64,000 nt of DNA from Alloyangia pacifica (GTDB lineage: Bacteria > Pseudomonadota > Alphaproteobacteria > Rhodobacterales > Rhodobacteraceae), in contig NZ_FOZW01000002.1 of NCBI RefSeq assembly GCF_900116195.1, forward strand, positions 545,270 through 609,269, given 5' to 3'. Within the stretch, counting starts at the first letter, position 1. Every line of letters starts with the position of its first letter. The notes beneath the pieces were generated by a model, which saw only the letters and a program-made list of their open reading frames with translations, ran no database searches and was not told the DNA's origin. The position numbers were made by a program, and so were the translations under genes. This document shows positions 29,588 through 40,861 of this stretch, piece after piece.

Positions 29588-30169
29588 ATGCGTAAACGTT
29601 CCAGAACCGTCGCACTGGCGATTGTCGGCGCCGCGTCCTTCAGCCTTGCGGGCTGCCGTGAAGAACAGGTCGACGCGCAGGCGTTCCCCGATCTCGAAAG
29701 CTGCCGAAGTGCCGCGCTCACGGGGGGCATGTTCTCGGCCCGGGATTGCGACGCGGCCTTCGCCGAGGCCGAGACGCTGCACGTGGAATCCGCGCCGCGC
29801 TACGACAGCCTGCAGGTCTGCGAGGAGCAGCACGGCGAAGGCGCCTGCGGCAGCGAGGCCCAGCAGGTGCAGGGCGGCTCGGGCGGCATCTTTATGCCGC
29901 TGCTGGCTGGCTACCTGATCGGCAACATGCTCGGCGGTCGTTCGGGTCTCGCGGCGTCTCAACCGCTCTATCGGACGCCCGACGGACGTTTCACCAATGC
30001 GACCGGTGCCAGCACCTATTCGAGCAATTCCGGGCGCGCGAAATTGGGTGCGAGCATGTTCTCGAAACCGCCGACCACCGCCGGCAAACCGCCAATGAGC
30101 CGGGCGGCAGTGGCCTCGCGCGGGGGATTCGGGCGTACTGGCGCGGCACGGGGCAGCTTTGGCGGCTGA
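29588..30169 (+). CDS. ygiB: DUF1190/YgiB-family lipoprotein
   Basis: A 193-residue lipoprotein. The signal peptide ends in the lipobox SLAGC with Cys23. The body has paired cysteines (ESCRSAALTGG; RDCDAAFAEAE; QVCEEQHGEGACG), then GGIFMPLLAGYLIGNMLGG and a low-complexity Gly/Ser tail ending AARGSFGG, all as in YgiB. It follows ygiC by 26 bp with GGGAGAA before the ATG, so they form an operon. The function is unknown; the conserved pairing suggests that YgiC modifies something at the envelope together with YgiB. Confidence 0.88.
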   Translation: MRKRSRTVALAIVGAASFSLAGCREEQVDAQAFPDLESCRSAALTGGMFSARDCDAAFAEAETLHVESAPRYDSLQVCEEQHGEGACGSEAQQVQGGSGGIFMPLLAGYLIGNMLGGRSGLAASQPLYRTPDGRFTNATGASTYSSNSGRAKLGASMFSKPPTTAGKPPMSRAAVASRGGFGRTGAARGSFGG

Positions 30170-30447
30170 ATTTGCGCGAGACCGCCGCTGAACAATTGGA
30201 TCGCCTTGGTTGGGCGTCGGAATTGGAAGTGAGATTACCGAATAGTTGCCGAATGTTAACGAACTGACTTAAAGTCAAAACTCATTGTTCACGCAATTGT
30301 TCGCCATATCGCGAAAAATTCGCTAACCTGAAGATGTTGCCCCTACGTTAACGCGCGGCCCTCGGAAGTTTTTCTTTACTTGGCGTCAGGTTGTGTTAGC
30401 GCCAGCGAGCGCAAACTTAGAGCGAACACTTTCAGGAAGGGAGGCGC

Positions 30448-30729
30448 ATGGATCACAAGCCCAAAGAACCCGAAGAAGGCCACGTCATTTCATCGGGTGG
30501 CGGTTTCGTGATTGCATGTCTTTCGGGAATTATCGGTGTTCTAGCGGGAGTTGTGCTCTGGAATTCAGGCGCACATCCGGTGATCGCGGTGCTGGTTTAC
30601 ATGGCCATTCCCGCGATCATGATCCTTGCGCTCTACGTCCTGTCCATGCGCAATGCAAAGGCCCAACGCGCAGTTTCCGAGAAGGACGAGGTCGCGATCA
30701 AACCGCGCCACGGCAGCGGACAAGTCTGA
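30448..30729 (+). CDS. Hypothetical small two-helix membrane protein
   Basis: A 93-residue protein preceded by GGAAGGGAGG. It has a polar acidic head, two hydrophobic helices (FVIACLSGIIGVLAGVVLWN and VIAVLVYMAIPAIMILALYVLSM) and a charged tail. I do not recognise a family. It lies 278 bp after ygiB behind an AT-richer leader and is probably an independent transcript. Confidence 0.7.
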   Translation: MDHKPKEPEEGHVISSGGGFVIACLSGIIGVLAGVVLWNSGAHPVIAVLVYMAIPAIMILALYVLSMRNAKAQRAVSEKDEVAIKPRHGSGQV

Positions 30730-31072
30730 AACGCTGCTCAGAGATGCGGGCTCGAGTGCAAGGTCCGTAAGCCAGGCTGGGAAGGCGATCCCGAGTGCTC
30801 GGAAGAAGCGGTCCACGGCCCAGAGGAGTGATGATCCATTTCTAAGTGGACGCTCCACACACAAATCCTGGCATCCTGTTCGTCGTCGAGGCCATGGAGC
30901 GGCAACGCTCGGATTCTCAACTCGCCGACCTATTAAATTAACATAATCATACTTATACGCTCTGCGAGCGGATTGCTCCAGATGCCCCGCAGCCCGTCGT
31001 ATCGCAGGTTTTGCACGCCAGCATTTCCGCGCTATCTGCTAGGATGAGCCCGACCTTCATTCAGAGGACAAG
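30730..31072. other. Intergenic region without recognised features
   Basis: About 340 bp with no credible gene on either strand. The only notable part is an AT-rich patch near 30930-30960 (ATTAAATTAACATAATCATA) that could hold the promoter for the following gene. Confidence 0.4.
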
Positions 31073-31495
31073 ATGGACCGCCGGCCCACCTCAAGCCCTT
31101 CGACGCCCCGTTCCGGAGGCTTGCGCGTCCTGTGGCTGACGCTGGGCGGACTCGCGCTTTTTGCAGGGACGATTGGTATCGTCCTGCCGCTGCTGCCGAC
31201 CACACCCTTCGTGATCCTCGCGGCCTTCGCGTTCTCGAAGAGCTCGCCAAGGCTTCATGACTATCTCACCCGGCACCCGAGGTTCGGGCCGATGATCGCC
31301 GACTGGCGGAGCCACGGTGCGATCGCGCCACGCTACAAGGCTTTGGCCGTAAGCATGATGATCGCCGCCATGGCACTCAGCCTCGTGCTGGCCGTACCGA
31401 CGCGCGTTCTTCTGATCCAGGCTCTGTGCATGGCCGGAGCTTCTGCCTTTGTGCTGAGCCGGCCCAATGGACCAAGGCGGACGCCCGGAGATTGA
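31073..31495 (+). CDS. DUF454/YbaN-family inner-membrane protein
   Basis: A 140-residue membrane protein. GTIGIVLPLLPTTPFVILAAFAFSKSSPRLHDYL followed by HPRFGPMIADWR is the DUF454 (YbaN) signature, and two further hydrophobic segments follow (VSMMIAAMALSLVLA; LIQALCMAGASAFVLS). Its function is unknown. It begins the small forward-strand set that continues with tetR but is separated from it by 156 bp with its own palindrome. Confidence 0.88.
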   Translation: MDRRPTSSPSTPRSGGLRVLWLTLGGLALFAGTIGIVLPLLPTTPFVILAAFAFSKSSPRLHDYLTRHPRFGPMIADWRSHGAIAPRYKALAVSMMIAAMALSLVLAVPTRVLLIQALCMAGASAFVLSRPNGPRRTPGD

Positions 31496-31516
31496 CCTGG
31501 CACGGAGCCGATATTT

Positions 31517-31539
31517 TCAATTGAACATCGTTCTATTGA
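31517..31539. promoter_or_regulatory. Candidate TetR operator (23-bp palindrome)
   Basis: TCAATTGAAC (31517-31526), a 3-bp centre, then GTTCTATTGA (31530-31539). Nine of ten arm positions are symmetric. It lies 113 bp upstream of the tetR start and 22 bp after the previous gene, which suits autoregulation of tetR-dadA-yitT. Confidence 0.55.
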
Positions 31540-31651
31540 TGGGCTATTGCGGGACGGACATCCGCAGGACCCAACCGATGACCGCGCTTCGCACCCTAGC
31601 CATCCCCCAGACACGCATCCGGCCCCGCCAATTCGCGCGGCCTCTGTCGCG

Positions 31652-32419
31652 ATGAACGACGTACCCGCAACCCGGAGCGGTCGCGCGCCCCGCGGACGGG
31701 CTGCGGCGGTCGGCCTGAGCCGCGAGCAGGTTATTTCGGCCGCCATCGCGCAGATCGACGCAAAGGGACTGTCGGCGTTTTCGCTGCGCGAACTGGCACG
31801 TGGTCTCGGCGTGTCCCCGGCGGTGATCTACTGGCATGTCGGCGGGTCCAAGGAAGACCTCTTCGCGGCCATTGCCGCGACAATCACCGGCCAGCTCGCG
31901 GCCGCGCAGGACCCGCTTGCGCCCTGGACCGACCGGCTGCGGCAGGTGTTTCTTGCGTATCGCGCCTCGGTGCATCGCCATCCCAATGTCTCGCCGCTGC
32001 TCGGCGCGCAGATGAAGTCGAACGGCGTTGCCAACCTCGACTGGATCGAGATCGTGCTTGCGGCGCTCTCCGATGGCGGCTTCCAGGGAGATGCGCTGAG
32101 GAACGCGTTCAACGCGCTGATCGGCGGGCTCTGCGGTTTCGTGACCGTCGAACTTGCGCCGGCACCGTCCTCGGAGGATGGCGCATGGCAGGACCGTGTC
32201 GCGGCACGCATGGCCGAGGTTGATCCCGAAGCCTACCCGCTGACCCATGCCGCGCTGCCGGAGCTGGCCAACCGCATCTTCGTGCTGCGCTGGCAGAACG
32301 GCGCACAGGTTCCCTACGACGACAGCTACACGGTGCTGCTCGACCTGCTGATCGACGGGCTGGCCGCGCGTGCCCGATCCTCCGCCACACTCGAAACTCC
32401 GGAGCCCCTGCATGGCTGA
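31652..32419 (+). CDS. TetR-family transcriptional regulator
   Basis: A 255-residue regulator. The N-terminal helix-turn-helix is SAFSLRELARGLGVSPAVIYWHVGGSKEDLFAAI (about residues 37-75), and the remainder is the variable helical ligand domain. VSPAVIYWHVGGSKEDL is close to the TetR/TetR_C class. The gene overlaps dadA by 8 bp, so it belongs to the operon it probably controls. The start at 31652 removes an unlikely Pro/His-rich extension. Confidence 0.88.
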   Translation: MNDVPATRSGRAPRGRAAAVGLSREQVISAAIAQIDAKGLSAFSLRELARGLGVSPAVIYWHVGGSKEDLFAAIAATITGQLAAAQDPLAPWTDRLRQVFLAYRASVHRHPNVSPLLGAQMKSNGVANLDWIEIVLAALSDGGFQGDALRNAFNALIGGLCGFVTVELAPAPSSEDGAWQDRVAARMAEVDPEAYPLTHAALPELANRIFVLRWQNGAQVPYDDSYTVLLDLLIDGLAARARSSATLETPEPLHG

Positions 32420-33644
32420 AATCCTCGTTCTCGGTGCCGGTATGGTCGGCGTGTCCACCGCGCTGGCACTGCAGGCGCGCGGCCATTCCGTGAGCCTTGT
32501 CGACCGTGGCGCACCGGGCCGCGAGACATCCTTCGGCAATGCCGGGATCATCCAGGCCGAGGCCGCCGAGCCCTACGGGCTGCCGCGCGATCTGGGCACG
32601 CTCTGGTCGATGGTCACCGGCCGCAGCAATGACGTCACCTGGTCGATGCGCGGCGTCACCCAGATGGCCCCGGCGCTCTGGTCCTACTTCCTTCAGTCCG
32701 CGCCCCGTCGCCACGCCGAGATCTCCCGCACCTACGCGCAACTGACCGCGCGCGCGACCGCAGACCACGCGCCGCTGATCGAGGCCGCCGGTGCGGACAA
32801 CCTGATCGCCCGCGAGGGCATGGTGCAGCTCTACCGCAGCGCCGCCGCCTTCGAAGCCGACGTCGCCGATGCCGAACGGCTCGCGCGGGACTACGGCGTG
32901 CGCCATCGGGCCGTTTCGGGAGCCGACTACCGGCGCGAGGACCCTGCCCTGCAGCGCGATCCCGCCGGTGTCCTGCACTGGACCGACAGCTGGAGCTGCA
33001 GCGCGCCCGGTTGCCTTGTGCATTCCTACGCCAAGCTCTTCGCCAGTCGCGGCGGTCGTCTTCTGGAGGGAGACGCGGCGAGCCTCGCACAATCCGGCGC
33101 AGGCTGGCGGGTGACCACGGCGGCCGAACGGGTCACGGCGGAGCATGTGGTCGTCGCGCTCGGCCCGTGGTCGCCGACGCTGCTGCGCCGCCTCGGTTAC
33201 CGGATTCCGATGATCTACAAGCGCGGCTACCACGGTCACTTCGAGACGAAGCGCCCGCCGCTGCGCCCTATCGTCGACATGGACAATGGCGTGGTCGCCG
33301 GGCAGATGCAGGCCGGGCTGCGCATCGCCACGGGCGCGGCGCTTGTCACGCGCAAGGCCCCGGTGGACCTGCGCCAGCTCGACCGGGGCCGCGCGGCGAT
33401 CTCGGACATGCTGGAGATCGGCGGACGCGTCGACGAGCCGCAATGGTCCGGCACGCGGCCCTGCCTGCCCGACATGCTGCCGCTGGTTGGTGAGGCCCCG
33501 CGCCACAAGGGCCTGTGGTTTCATTTCGGTCACGGCCACCAGGGGTTCACCCTCGGTCCGACCACCGGCGCGCTGCTCGCCGCGGCGCTGGACGGCGAGA
33601 CCTCGGAAATCGCCCGCGCCCTCGCCCCGGCGCATCGCATCTGA
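32412..33644 (+). CDS. FAD-dependent D-amino-acid dehydrogenase-like oxidoreductase
   Basis: A 410-residue member of the DadA family. The N-terminal FAD-binding motif is LGAGMVGVSTALALQARGHSV, followed by the DadA string GRETSFGNAGIIQAEAAEPYGLP. The C terminus carries GHGHQGFTLGPTTGALLA, the second flavin contact of these enzymes. It should oxidise a D-amino acid to the 2-oxo acid and pass electrons to quinone. It is embedded between tetR (8-bp overlap) and a YitT-family membrane protein. Substrate range cannot be fixed. Confidence 0.88.
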   Translation: MAEILVLGAGMVGVSTALALQARGHSVSLVDRGAPGRETSFGNAGIIQAEAAEPYGLPRDLGTLWSMVTGRSNDVTWSMRGVTQMAPALWSYFLQSAPRRHAEISRTYAQLTARATADHAPLIEAAGADNLIAREGMVQLYRSAAAFEADVADAERLARDYGVRHRAVSGADYRREDPALQRDPAGVLHWTDSWSCSAPGCLVHSYAKLFASRGGRLLEGDAASLAQSGAGWRVTTAAERVTAEHVVVALGPWSPTLLRRLGYRIPMIYKRGYHGHFETKRPPLRPIVDMDNGVVAGQMQAGLRIATGAALVTRKAPVDLRQLDRGRAAISDMLEIGGRVDEPQWSGTRPCLPDMLPLVGEAPRHKGLWFHFGHGHQGFTLGPTTGALLAAALDGETSEIARALAPAHRI

Positions 33645-33696
33645 CCGCCCTGCCCCGATACACGCAAACACGACGCCTCGCTGGAGACCTCGCAAG

Positions 33697-34314
33697 ATGA
33701 AGTTCAAAACCCCGATCTCGCTCTACGACGCGCAGGGCATCGCCTTCGGCATCCTCATGGCCAGCCTGAGCGTCGTCTTCCTCAAGGCCGCCGGGCTGAT
33801 CACCGGCCAGACCGCCGGAGCATCGGTGCTGCTGTCCTACATGCTGCCGCTCGATTTCGGCGCCATCTTCCTGCTGGTCAGCCTGCCGTTTTTCTGGCTG
33901 TCGTGGAAACGCCGGGGCCGGAGCTTCACCCTGCGCACCATCGCCGCGGTCGTCGGGATCTCGGTCACCACGCCGCTGTTGCAGAGCTGGGTGTCCTTCG
34001 ACCACCTGCCGCCGCTGGTTGCCGCGATCCTCGCCGGGGCCAGCGCCGGGGCCGGGCTGATTGCGCTCTTTCGGCACAACGCCTCGGCCGGCGGGCTGGG
34101 CGTGCTGGCGCTGATCGTCGAGGAAAAGACCGGCTTCAAGACCGGCTGGTTCCAGATGAGCTTCGACGCGGTGATCTTCCTCGTGTCGTGCTTTGTCCTG
34201 CCGCTTGACCTAGTGGCCTATTCCTTCGTTGGTGCAGCCGTGCTGAACGCGGTGATCGCCTGGAACTTCCGTATCCAGCAGGCCGGTGCCTCCGCCGCGG
34301 CCGGGGCCGCCTAG
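33697..34314 (+). CDS. YitT-family membrane protein
   Basis: A 205-residue protein with about six hydrophobic helices. AFGILMASLSVVFLKAAGLITGQTAGASVLLSYM and GGLGVLALIVEEKTGFKTGWFQMSFD are the repeat strings of the YitT/DUF161 family, of unknown transport function. It follows dadA by 52 bp and is probably part of that operon. The stop is only 5 bp from the end of the convergent FNT gene. Confidence 0.85.
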   Translation: MKFKTPISLYDAQGIAFGILMASLSVVFLKAAGLITGQTAGASVLLSYMLPLDFGAIFLLVSLPFFWLSWKRRGRSFTLRTIAAVVGISVTTPLLQSWVSFDHLPPLVAAILAGASAGAGLIALFRHNASAGGLGVLALIVEEKTGFKTGWFQMSFDAVIFLVSCFVLPLDLVAYSFVGAAVLNAVIAWNFRIQQAGASAAAGAA

Positions 34315-34319
34315 GCAGC

Positions 34320-35222
34320 TTAGGTCTTGCGCGCGTTGCGCCGGCCGTCGTCCAGCTGATCTTCGTCGGCCTGCGCCACTTCGTTCTTCACCTGGCCCCA
34401 GGTGACCAGCGTGAAGATCGCCGTGCCGCCGACGACGTTGCCCGCCAGCACCGGCAGGAAGAAGCCAAAGAGCGCGTGGTGTACCGGCATATCGCCATGC
34501 CAGACCAGCAGCCCGGCCTCCACCGATCCGGCGATCACATGCGCAAAGCCCGCCGCCGCCAGCAGCCAGGTCATGGCGAGCACGATGAGCAGCGACTCGC
34601 CGCGCGCGCCGGGCATGATCCAGACCAGCGCGGCGATCAGCACGCCAGCGGGCATGGCGCGCACGAAGTTGCCCCCGGCCGTGCCCTCGACCGCATGGCG
34701 GGCCACGGCCAGCAGGCTCTCGGTCAGCTCCGGCGGCAGCACGCCCGGCAACAGCAGGAACCCCGAGGCGACAATCGCCCCGACGACATTCGCCGCCAGC
34801 ACGATGGCCCACAGCCGCAGCATCTTGCGCAGACACGTTGCCGAGCGCTGCGCCACCACCGGCATGACGGTTGTGATGGTGTTCTCGGTAAAGAGCTGCA
34901 TGCGGCCGTAGATCACCACGATGAAACCGAGCGAATACCCGAGGCTTTCTACCAGCACTGCCCAGCCAGCCTCCGGCAGATAGGCCTTGAGCACCGCCTG
35001 GGCGATCACCGACAGGCTGATCAGGATCCCCGCCGCGAGCCCGGACCAGATCAACGAGACCGCCGGGCGGTTCAGCTCTTCCTCGCCGTCCCGGCGGACC
35101 ACCTCGTAGATCAACCGGGCGGACAGCCGCGACGCGCTGTCCACCGAGCGCTCCTCTGCAGGGCGGTGGATCGTCTCGCTGGACGAAAACGGCGGGCGGG
35201 TCAGGTCGGTGTGCTGATTCAT
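34320..35222 (-). CDS. Formate/nitrite transporter (FNT) family channel, YfdC-like
   Basis: A 300-residue FNT-fold membrane protein with a polar head of about 60 residues and roughly six helices. SLGFIVVIYGRMQLFTENTITTVMP is the hallmark helix of the YfdC branch (in FocA, the equivalent of the constriction region), and LAGNVVGGTAIFTLVTWGQVKNE closes the fold. The YfdC branch's substrate is not established. The minus-strand start at 35222 lacks a clear ribosome site. It is divergent from katG copy 2 across a region with an OxyR-like site, so it may be peroxide-responsive too. Confidence 0.85.
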   Translation of the reverse strand: MNQHTDLTRPPFSSSETIHRPAEERSVDSASRLSARLIYEVVRRDGEEELNRPAVSLIWSGLAAGILISLSVIAQAVLKAYLPEAGWAVLVESLGYSLGFIVVIYGRMQLFTENTITTVMPVVAQRSATCLRKMLRLWAIVLAANVVGAIVASGFLLLPGVLPPELTESLLAVARHAVEGTAGGNFVRAMPAGVLIAALVWIMPGARGESLLIVLAMTWLLAAAGFAHVIAGSVEAGLLVWHGDMPVHHALFGFFLPVLAGNVVGGTAIFTLVTWGQVKNEVAQADEDQLDDGRRNARKT

Positions 35223-35290
35223 GGGGAAGGAACCAATTGCCGCCGCAAGGGTTCCGTCCCGACACAGCTTAGCAACTCCGTGGTCCCTAA

Positions 35291-37648
<2,358 letters not shown>

Positions 37649-37670
37649 TCCGCTTCAAAGCTTGAAGACC

Positions 37671-37702
37671 GGCCCGCACCTTTCAAAAGGTGCGGGCCTT
37701 TT
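37671..37702 (+). terminator. Intrinsic terminator of katG copy 2
   Basis: GGCCCGCACCTT (37671-37682) pairs with AAGGTGCGGGCC (37687-37698), followed by TTTT. The GGCCCGCA/TGCGGGCC core is shared with the terminator of katG copy 1. Confidence 0.88.
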
Positions 37703-37787
37703 CGCGTCTGCGCGGGCTTTATCTGCTGGACATTGGCACCGCGGCGGCAGAACGGAGCCTCCACCACAGGACCGGTGTCCCCGCCCC

Positions 37788-38693
37788 TCAGTCCGGATCG
37801 CGGAACAGCGCGGCGTAGCGCGGCGCGAAAAACCTGGTGAAGGCTTTCACCTCGGGCCGACGCCAGGCCTCGGGTGAAATCAGCATCAGGTGTTGCGCCG
37901 TCATCTCCTCGGGCGGCGCGAAGCAGCGGATCAGCCGCCCCGCGGCTTCGTCGGCCTCGGCCATCCGCAGGTTCAGCACGCCTAGCCCATGCCCCGATAG
38001 GATCGCCGCCTCATGCAGACCGATCTCGGTGAACGACAGTACGATTTGCGCGGGCGCAACGCGCGGGCGCAGCCAGTCGTGGTAGACCGAGGGGATGGTC
38101 TCGGGCTCGTATGTCACGAAGACATGGCCGCCCATCTCGCCGGGCGAGGACGGCAGACCGTGACGCGCGGCGTAGCTCGGTGCGCCGTAAAGCGTGAAAC
38201 GGGCGGTGCTGATCTTGCGGCAGATGAGCTCCGGCTCCGGCGTGCTGCGGGTGATCCGCAGCGCGATGTCGGCCTCTCCGCCCAGAAGGTCGAGCGGCTT
38301 CACTCCCGGCAGGAACTCGAAGCGCACCTCCGGGTGCTCCGCCGAGAAAGCGCTGAACACCTGCGTCACACGCGGCGAGAAATTGGCCGAGAACGCGGTG
38401 ATCCGGATCGGCCGGGGCCTGCCTTGCGCCTCGGCGCAGTCGGCCATCGCCTCGGCGGCCGCCTCCATTGCCTCGGCATGCGGGCGCAGCGCCTGCGCTG
38501 CGGCGGTGGGCCGGAAGCCGCGGGTGTCGCGATCGAAGAGCACGAGGCCGAGCTCATGTTCCAGCGCCTCTATGCGCCGCGCGACGGTGGGCTGGGCAAG
38601 GCCGAGCCGGCGCGAGGCGGCGAGGGTCGAGCCTTCCCGCAGCACCGCGAGGAAGGTCCGAACGTCCGTCCAGCTGCGGAATCGGCTCTTCAT
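37788..38693 (-). CDS. LysR-family transcriptional regulator
   Basis: A 301-residue LysR protein. The winged helix at residues about 8-66 contains FLAVLREGSTLAASRRLGLAQPTVARRIEALEHELG; the effector domain follows. The recognition helix QPTVARRIEALE is typical of a large group of roseobacter LysR regulators with no assigned ligand. It is convergent with katG copy 2 and divergent from the 79-residue gene at 38801 (107-bp gap), which may be its target. Confidence 0.9.
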   Translation of the reverse strand: MKSRFRSWTDVRTFLAVLREGSTLAASRRLGLAQPTVARRIEALEHELGLVLFDRDTRGFRPTAAAQALRPHAEAMEAAAEAMADCAEAQGRPRPIRITAFSANFSPRVTQVFSAFSAEHPEVRFEFLPGVKPLDLLGGEADIALRITRSTPEPELICRKISTARFTLYGAPSYAARHGLPSSPGEMGGHVFVTYEPETIPSVYHDWLRPRVAPAQIVLSFTEIGLHEAAILSGHGLGVLNLRMAEADEAAGRLIRCFAPPEEMTAQHLMLISPEAWRRPEVKAFTRFFAPRYAALFRDPD

Positions 38694-38800
38694 TTATGTA
38701 GAGCAGCACAACACCGGCGCCGATACCAGCGCGGCGGCCCTGCGCGCTATGCTGAAGTCAGGTCACACCCCTGCAGTCCAGCCCCTGAAAGGACACGGCA

Positions 38801-39040
38801 ATGGCTTTCTCCGCATCCCTCCCCGCCCGCTTCCGCCTGACCCTTCCGCGGCTGTCCCTGTCGCGAGTGTCCCGGCTTTGGCTGTCCTTACGCGCGCCCC
38901 GCCGCGAGCCGGCCAGCACGCCCGAGGAGGCTCGCGCGCGCAGGGACTTCATCCGCGAGATGATGGCGCGCAGCCCGGAGGCCTTCTCCGGCGACCTCGA
39001 CGTGCAGAGCTTCATGCTGCACTTCCCGCACCGATTCTGA
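38801..39040 (+). CDS. Hypothetical small protein (79 residues)
   Basis: A short basic protein preceded by AAAGGA at fair spacing. The N-terminal half is Leu/Arg/Ser-rich and could form an amphipathic or targeting helix; the C-terminal half (DFIREMMARSPEAFSGDLDVQ, then SFMLHFPHRF) is more protein-like and ends in an aromatic HFPHRF. No family recognised. It lies divergent from a LysR gene. Confidence 0.65.
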   Translation: MAFSASLPARFRLTLPRLSLSRVSRLWLSLRAPRREPASTPEEARARRDFIREMMARSPEAFSGDLDVQSFMLHFPHRF

Positions 39041-39082
39041 GCGCTACAGGTGGGACCGCGCGCGGCGGCCCACCACCCGCGA

Positions 39083-40861
39083 TCAGCTCAGCCCGTCTCG
39101 CAGGACGCAGCTTTTCAGAAGTTTCCCCTCGAAGGGATCCACCAGCCCCAGGTCGCTGAGCCGCGGCCCGGCGTTGCAGACCAGGGACGCCCCGAAGAGC
39201 GCCTTGAAGACGAGATAAGGCGGCTGCCAGCCGACCAGCCCGTCAAGCGTCGCGCGAAGCGCGGCAAAGCTCTCGGCCACCTGCCCCAGCGGCGCATCGC
39301 TCATCAGCCCGGCGAGCGGCAGCGGCAGGCAATGCAGCACCTTGCCGCGCGAGGCCACCGCGACACCGCCCCCGGCCTCGCGCACCGCATTCGCAGCGGC
39401 GGCCATATCCTCGGGGCGGCGACCGAAGACCGTCAGGTTGTGACTGTCATGCGAGACGGTGGTGGCAAAGGCGCAGCGCCAGTCCCCCCAGTTCTCGAGG
39501 AAGGCCATTCGCATGGGGGTGCCCGCGCCATGGCGGTTGATGATGCCCATGCGGATCATGTCCTCCGGCAGCACCAGCCTGCCCTCCTCGACGGCGACCT
39601 TGCGCTCGCCCCAGACCGGGAAGCGCGGCTTGCTCAGCGTGGCGATGCGCGCCTGCGGCCCGGTGGCCCGGATCTCGAAATCCTCGGCGCGCAGCGGCGC
39701 AAGTTGCATGGTTGCCCGCAGCGGTGCGGGCACGTCTGCGGCCTCTGGGCGGGCGATGAGCCTGCGGCCTTCGGCGACCACACACCCGTCGGCGATCACC
39801 GTCTCGGCGCGCACCTCTTCGAGGTCCGACAGCAGCACCAGATCGGCGCGGCGGCCGGGTGCGACGAGGCCGAGATCGGGCCGTCCGATGCGGCTCGCGG
39901 CGTTGAGCGTGGCGGCGCGATAGGCCCAGACCGGCGGCATCCCGCAGTCGATGAGCATGCGGATCACCCCGTCGAGCCCGCCCTTGCGGAGCAGATCGTC
40001 GGGGAAGATGTCGTCGGTGCAGAGCGTGACCGTCTGCGGCAGCTCTCCGAGTTCGACCAGCGCTTCGGCGAACTCAGGCAGGAGATGCTCGTGCGATCCA
40101 CGCAGCTCGATGGTGAAGCCCGCCTCGAGCTTGGCCATGAGATCCGCCGCGCTGGTCAGCTCGTGGTCGGTCTCGACCCCGGCGGCGGCAAAGCCGGCGA
40201 GATCGCCACCGGTGAGCCCGCGCGCATGGCCGCAGACTCGCTTGCCCGCGTCGAGTCCGGCCTGCACGATCCCGGCGACGCGCGCATCGCCCTCGAGCAG
40301 CGGGCGCATGGTCATCAGCTCGGCGGCGCCGTGAATGTCGTCGCGCGCCAGCCAGCGGGCAACGATCTCGGGCGTGAAATCTCCGCCGGAGGCTTCAAAC
40401 CCCGGGGCCGAGGGCACGCAGGTCGGCACCAGGGGCAGCAGGCGTAGCGGCAGGTCCCTGGCGGCGTCGCAGGCATAGCCGAGCCCCGCCTCGCCCGAGA
40501 CATTCGCCAACTCGTGCGGATCCCAGAGCGCCGTGGTCACCCCGCCCGGCACGACGGCGGCGGCATATTCCGCCGCGGTGATCATCGAGCTTTCGACATG
40601 CATGTGGCTGTCGATGAACCCCGGCACGATGGTCATGCCACGCGCGCCGATCCGCGCCTTGGCGGGGCGCGCCGGGTCCGGCGCGTGGACGCTGGCGATC
40701 AGCGGACCGATGATACCGACGTCGGCCTTGCGCGCGCGCCCGGTTACCATGTCGAGCACCGTGCCCCCCTCGATCAGCAGGTCGAAAGGTGTCTCGCCTC
40801 GGGCGGCCCTTACGGCACGGGCGCGCAGTTCGGCATCGTTGAGATCACTCGGAAAGGCCAT
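39083..40861 (-). CDS. ade: Adenine deaminase
   Basis: A 592-residue metal-dependent amidohydrolase that converts adenine to hypoxanthine and ammonia. Typical strings are PGFIDSHMHVESSM (metal site), GHARGLTGGDL, CTDDIFPDDLL, GIINRHG and SHDSHNLTVFGRRPEDMA. Length and motifs match Ade. The start at 40861 is preceded by AGGAGG, and the gene overlaps the end of the nucleoside hydrolase gene by 17 bp. It is the last gene of the lacI-led operon and would handle adenine freed by the hydrolase. Confidence 0.94.
   Translation of the reverse strand: MAFPSDLNDAELRARAVRAARGETPFDLLIEGGTVLDMVTGRARKADVGIIGPLIASVHAPDPARPAKARIGARGMTIVPGFIDSHMHVESSMITAAEYAAAVVPGGVTTALWDPHELANVSGEAGLGYACDAARDLPLRLLPLVPTCVPSAPGFEASGGDFTPEIVARWLARDDIHGAAELMTMRPLLEGDARVAGIVQAGLDAGKRVCGHARGLTGGDLAGFAAAGVETDHELTSAADLMAKLEAGFTIELRGSHEHLLPEFAEALVELGELPQTVTLCTDDIFPDDLLRKGGLDGVIRMLIDCGMPPVWAYRAATLNAASRIGRPDLGLVAPGRRADLVLLSDLEEVRAETVIADGCVVAEGRRLIARPEAADVPAPLRATMQLAPLRAEDFEIRATGPQARIATLSKPRFPVWGERKVAVEEGRLVLPEDMIRMGIINRHGAGTPMRMAFLENWGDWRCAFATTVSHDSHNLTVFGRRPEDMAAAANAVREAGGGVAVASRGKVLHCLPLPLAGLMSDAPLGQVAESFAALRATLDGLVGWQPPYLVFKALFGASLVCNAGPRLSDLGLVDPFEGKLLKSCVLRDGLS

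Noticed and set aside
30730..31072. Additional small genes in the gap after the two-helix membrane protein
   Set aside because: The short frames lack ribosome sites and protein-like composition.
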